From Geopsychrobacter sp. (GTDB lineage Bacteria > Desulfobacterota > Desulfuromonadia > Desulfuromonadales > Geopsychrobacteraceae), in assembly GCA_012974425.1 (NCBI GenBank), contig JAAXQE010000241.1:1-33771 (forward strand): a DNA stretch of 33,771 bases. Direction: 5' to 3'. The position numbers and the translations under genes were made by a program. Below, piece by piece: positions 31,931-33,771 of the stretch (positions are counted from its first letter, which is position 1; each line of letters begins with the position of its first letter). Below the pieces are notes generated by a model. The model searched no databases, was not told the origin of the DNA, and was given only the letters and a program-made list of their open reading frames with translations.

Positions 31931-32398
31931 TCAACTTTTCAAAATGTTAATACACAAACAGTCTGCCGAGGCGTAGGTCGTCCCATCGGCACTTAGGATT
32001 TTGCCCTTCACCTTGATCTTGCGCCCTGCCACTGAAACGACTTCACTCTCGACCTGCATCACCGTATCAAGTGGCAACAACTGACTGAAACGGATATTCA
32101 GTTGGCCGACCACAATCGGATGCCCCGCCGCCCAGGCCGCAAGGCCCAGGACTTCATCGAGGACTGCTGCCATGGCACCGCCATGGGCATGTCCGGGAGG
32201 TCCTTCGGTCTCGGGTCCAAACCAGACCCGTGCAATCAGGTTGGCTTGTGTATCGCGGAAATAGCGGACCCGAAAACGTTCCCCTTCTGGGTCACCCGAA
32301 ACAAAGCGCAACGAATTACCTACCAGCGATGGGGCATCAAAGAGCTCCCAATCTTTTTCACCATTCAGATTAAACTCAAGTCTTTTGGTAGCAGACAT
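31931..32398 (-). CDS. PaaI/4HBT hotdog-fold thioesterase
   Basis: 155 residues forming a single hotdog domain. The diagnostic loop GPPGHAHGGAMAAVLDE (66-82) gives HGG at 72-74 and the likely catalytic Asp81/Glu82 on the following helix. Members hydrolyse acyl- or aryl-CoA thioesters; the substrate cannot be inferred. AAAGGTG sits 7 nt before the ATG. It is a single gene, convergent with the phosphate transporter and divergent from the DUF1858 gene. Confidence 0.88.
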   Translation of the reverse strand: MSATKRLEFNLNGEKDWELFDAPSLVGNSLRFVSGDPEGERFRVRYFRDTQANLIARVWFGPETEGPPGHAHGGAMAAVLDEVLGLAAWAAGHPIVVGQLNIRFSQLLPLDTVMQVESEVVSVAGRKIKVKGKILSADGTTYASADCLCINILKS

Positions 32399-32555
32399 TC
32401 ACACACCTTTCATTTTAGATTTATTGGCCAGTATGCGCTAAAGGAAGCGGAAGAGAAAAGCTCAATTTGCGAATTGCGTTGGCAAGCCACGCAAACCTGA
32501 GTATCATTTCCCACCAACAAATCAGCCTGAATTGACGACAAGGAGTGCGCCGCCG

Positions 32556-32786
32556 ATGCGCCTGCCGGTAAAGTTTGAGAAAATAACGATCAGCGCTATG
32601 CTGGCAGAGCATCCGCGGATCGGTGAAATCCTGACGAAACATCATATCGACTGTGCCACCTGCGGCAGCAGTTCCTGCTTGTTTAAAAACGTCATTGCGA
32701 CCCATACCTATGATCGCAACAAGGCTATAATGATCGAAAAAGAGATCAACGAATATCTCTCCAGCCTGCCTACCAAAAATCCATAA
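32556..32786 (+). CDS. DUF1858 redox-disulfide domain protein
   Basis: 76 residues from the ATG at 32556 (AAGGAG 10 nt upstream; an in-frame TTG at 32532 lies ahead of that ribosome site and is rejected). It shows the DUF1858 pattern: ITISAMLAEHPRIGEIL, then HIDCATCGSSSC (CxxC, a third Cys five residues on). This 'hybrid-cluster-associated redox disulfide' family is common in anaerobes; a thiol-disulfide role is proposed from its cysteines, not shown. It stands alone, 79 nt before the acetyltransferase. Confidence 0.82.
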   Translation: MRLPVKFEKITISAMLAEHPRIGEILTKHHIDCATCGSSSCLFKNVIATHTYDRNKAIMIEKEINEYLSSLPTKNP

Positions 32787-32864
32787 ACTCAGATTGGGAG
32801 CGGTTGGTACGTAGAGAGCAGAATTGTCCAGCGATTAAGATTTACCCAACAAGGAAACAGGATC

Positions 32865-33380
32865 ATGAGCAACGCCACTCATCGACCGGCGACCAAGGCT
32901 GACCAGCCCAAACTGGTTGCACTCTACAACGCCATAATTGCCGAAGGTGGGTTCTCGGCCGACTTGAGCCCCTACAGCCTCGCACAACGTCAACCCTGGT
33001 TCAATGAGCATCAGAGTGCCCCTTTCCAGATTCACGTTGTGGAAATAGATCAGCAGATTTTGGGCTATTTCTATTTTTCAACCTGGCGCGGTGGCCGTGC
33101 CGCGCTAAGTCAGGTCGCAGAAGTCAGTTATTATCTGAGCAAACAAGCGCGTGGCAAGGGACTGGGGCACTTCATGCTGGAGCAGGCCGAACGGATCGCG
33201 CAAGATTCCGGGCTAAGGTACCTGCTGGCCATTCTGCTCGAGACCAATACCGCTAGCCGCAGCCTGCTTGAGAAGAGTGGCTTCAGCCTGGCCGGACTGC
33301 TCCCCGAGATTGCCGATCTGGGTGAGCGGCGCTGTGGCCAATTGATCATGTACAAAAAACTGCAGAGGATAGAAGAATGA
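32865..33380 (+). CDS. GNAT-family N-acetyltransferase (Pat/Bar-like)
   Basis: 171 residues, one GNAT domain. The acetyl-CoA pyrophosphate loop is QARGKGLG (94-101), preceded by AEVSYYLS on beta-4. The late NTASRSLLEKSGF motif is typical of phosphinothricin/methionine-sulfone acetyltransferases. The fold transfers acetyl from acetyl-CoA to an amine; the natural substrate is unknown. AAGGA lies 9 nt before the ATG. Its TGA overlaps the ATG of the asparaginase gene (ATGA at 33377-33380), so the two are co-translated. Confidence 0.88.
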   Translation: MSNATHRPATKADQPKLVALYNAIIAEGGFSADLSPYSLAQRQPWFNEHQSAPFQIHVVEIDQQILGYFYFSTWRGGRAALSQVAEVSYYLSKQARGKGLGHFMLEQAERIAQDSGLRYLLAILLETNTASRSLLEKSGFSLAGLLPEIADLGERRCGQLIMYKKLQRIEE

Positions 33381-33771
33381 TCGAGATCCTGACGACCGGC
33401 GGTACCATCGATAAGATATATTTCGACGCCAAGAGCAGCTTTCAGGTTGGGGATTCGCCCATCGCCGAGCTGCTCAAGGAAGCGAATCTGACCATCGAGG
33501 TCAAGGTCAGTGAGGTGTTGCGCAAGGATAGCCTGGAGATGACCGATGAGGACCGTACCCTGATTCGGCAGGCAGTTGAAGTGAGCGACTCACAGCAACT
33601 GGTTATCACCCACGGCACCGACACCATGGTTCAAACCGGTTGTGCCCTGCAGGGGATTCCGGCCAAGACCATCGTATTGACCGGTGCGATGCAACCGGCG
33701 CGCTTCCGCGCTACCGATGCCCTGTTCAACGTTGCAGCCGCCCTCACCGCCGTCCAGACCCTGCCGCCCGG
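33377..33771 (+). CDS. L-asparaginase/glutaminase-family amidohydrolase, 3'-partial
   Basis: The first 131 residues are visible. The N-terminal catalytic motif TTGGTID (6-12, nucleophile region) and the second signature ITHGTDTM (77-84, Thr81-Asp82) are both intact, as is LTGAMQPAR (101-109). These mark an N-terminal asparaginase domain that hydrolyses asparagine to aspartate and ammonia. No signal peptide is present, suggesting a cytoplasmic enzyme. The short form beginning directly at MIEILTTGGT fits small one-domain family members; the C-terminus lies beyond the window. Confidence 0.9.
   Translation, partial: MIEILTTGGTIDKIYFDAKSSFQVGDSPIAELLKEANLTIEVKVSEVLRKDSLEMTDEDRTLIRQAVEVSDSQQLVITHGTDTMVQTGCALQGIPAKTIVLTGAMQPARFRATDALFNVAAALTAVQTLPP

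Noticed and set aside
1-33771. tRNA/rRNA genes, CRISPR arrays, insertion sequences, prophage or integrase
   Set aside because: No cloverleaf-like or repeat-spacer pattern and no transposase or integrase reading frame was seen on either strand.

Overview
The window is about 33.8 kb of moderately GC-rich bacterial DNA. It is densely coded, has almost no mobile-element signal, and devotes much of its length to signal transduction. A LapA/LapG/LapD adhesin-release system, a Thermus-type V/A-ATPase operon, many hybrid histidine kinases and a DUF1858 redox-disulfide protein occur together. That suggests a free-living Gram-negative anaerobe, most like the Desulfuromonadales (Desulfuromonas/Pelobacter/Geopsychrobacter relatives). 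This placement is an inference from gene content only.

Layout. (1) 1-3686, biofilm adhesion: the 3' end of a large type I-secreted adhesin and a small conserved gene run rightward. Across a bidirectional terminator they face a leftward lapG-lapD pair (periplasmic protease and inside-out c-di-GMP receptor). (2) 3847-14608, ion transport: a promoter and a 33-codon leader ORF whose stop overlaps the start of a PII-type P-type cation ATPase, then a nine-gene V/A-ATPase operon in the order G-I-K-E-C-F-A-B-D. Most of its junctions are ATGA overlaps, and a hairpin plus mini-ORF sits just before the K (rotor ring) gene. (3) 14675-16943: a PAS-PAS-GGDEF diguanylate cyclase divergent from a Bax-inhibitor-1/YccA membrane protein with a strong terminator. 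(4) 17034-29714, leftward signalling block, in transcription order: CheR methyltransferase, 1175-aa Cache-HAMP-GAF hybrid kinase, REC-PAS-PAS kinase, NtrC-type sigma-54 activator, a 471-bp spacer, a chemoreceptor (MCP), and a REC-PAS-HK-REC hybrid kinase. The spacer holds a sigma-54 -24/-12 element with exact spacing and a perfect 9-bp inverted repeat, which suggests that the activator drives the MCP gene. (5) 30180-33771: a Na+/phosphate cotransporter with a PhoU-like tail and a possible Pho box upstream, a PaaI-type thioesterase, a DUF1858 protein, a GNAT acetyltransferase, and the start of an L-asparaginase translationally coupled to it.

How parts may work together. The cyclase could supply c-di-GMP that LapD senses; bound LapD sequesters LapG and keeps the adhesin on the surface. 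The P-type ATPase and V-ATPase look like one ion-homeostasis unit. The signalling block carries receivers and kinases but no Hpt, CheA, CheW or CheB, so its phosphorelay and receptor outputs must rely on partners outside the window or on the encoded NtrC-type regulator. No tRNA, rRNA, CRISPR array, insertion sequence or integrase was recognised.
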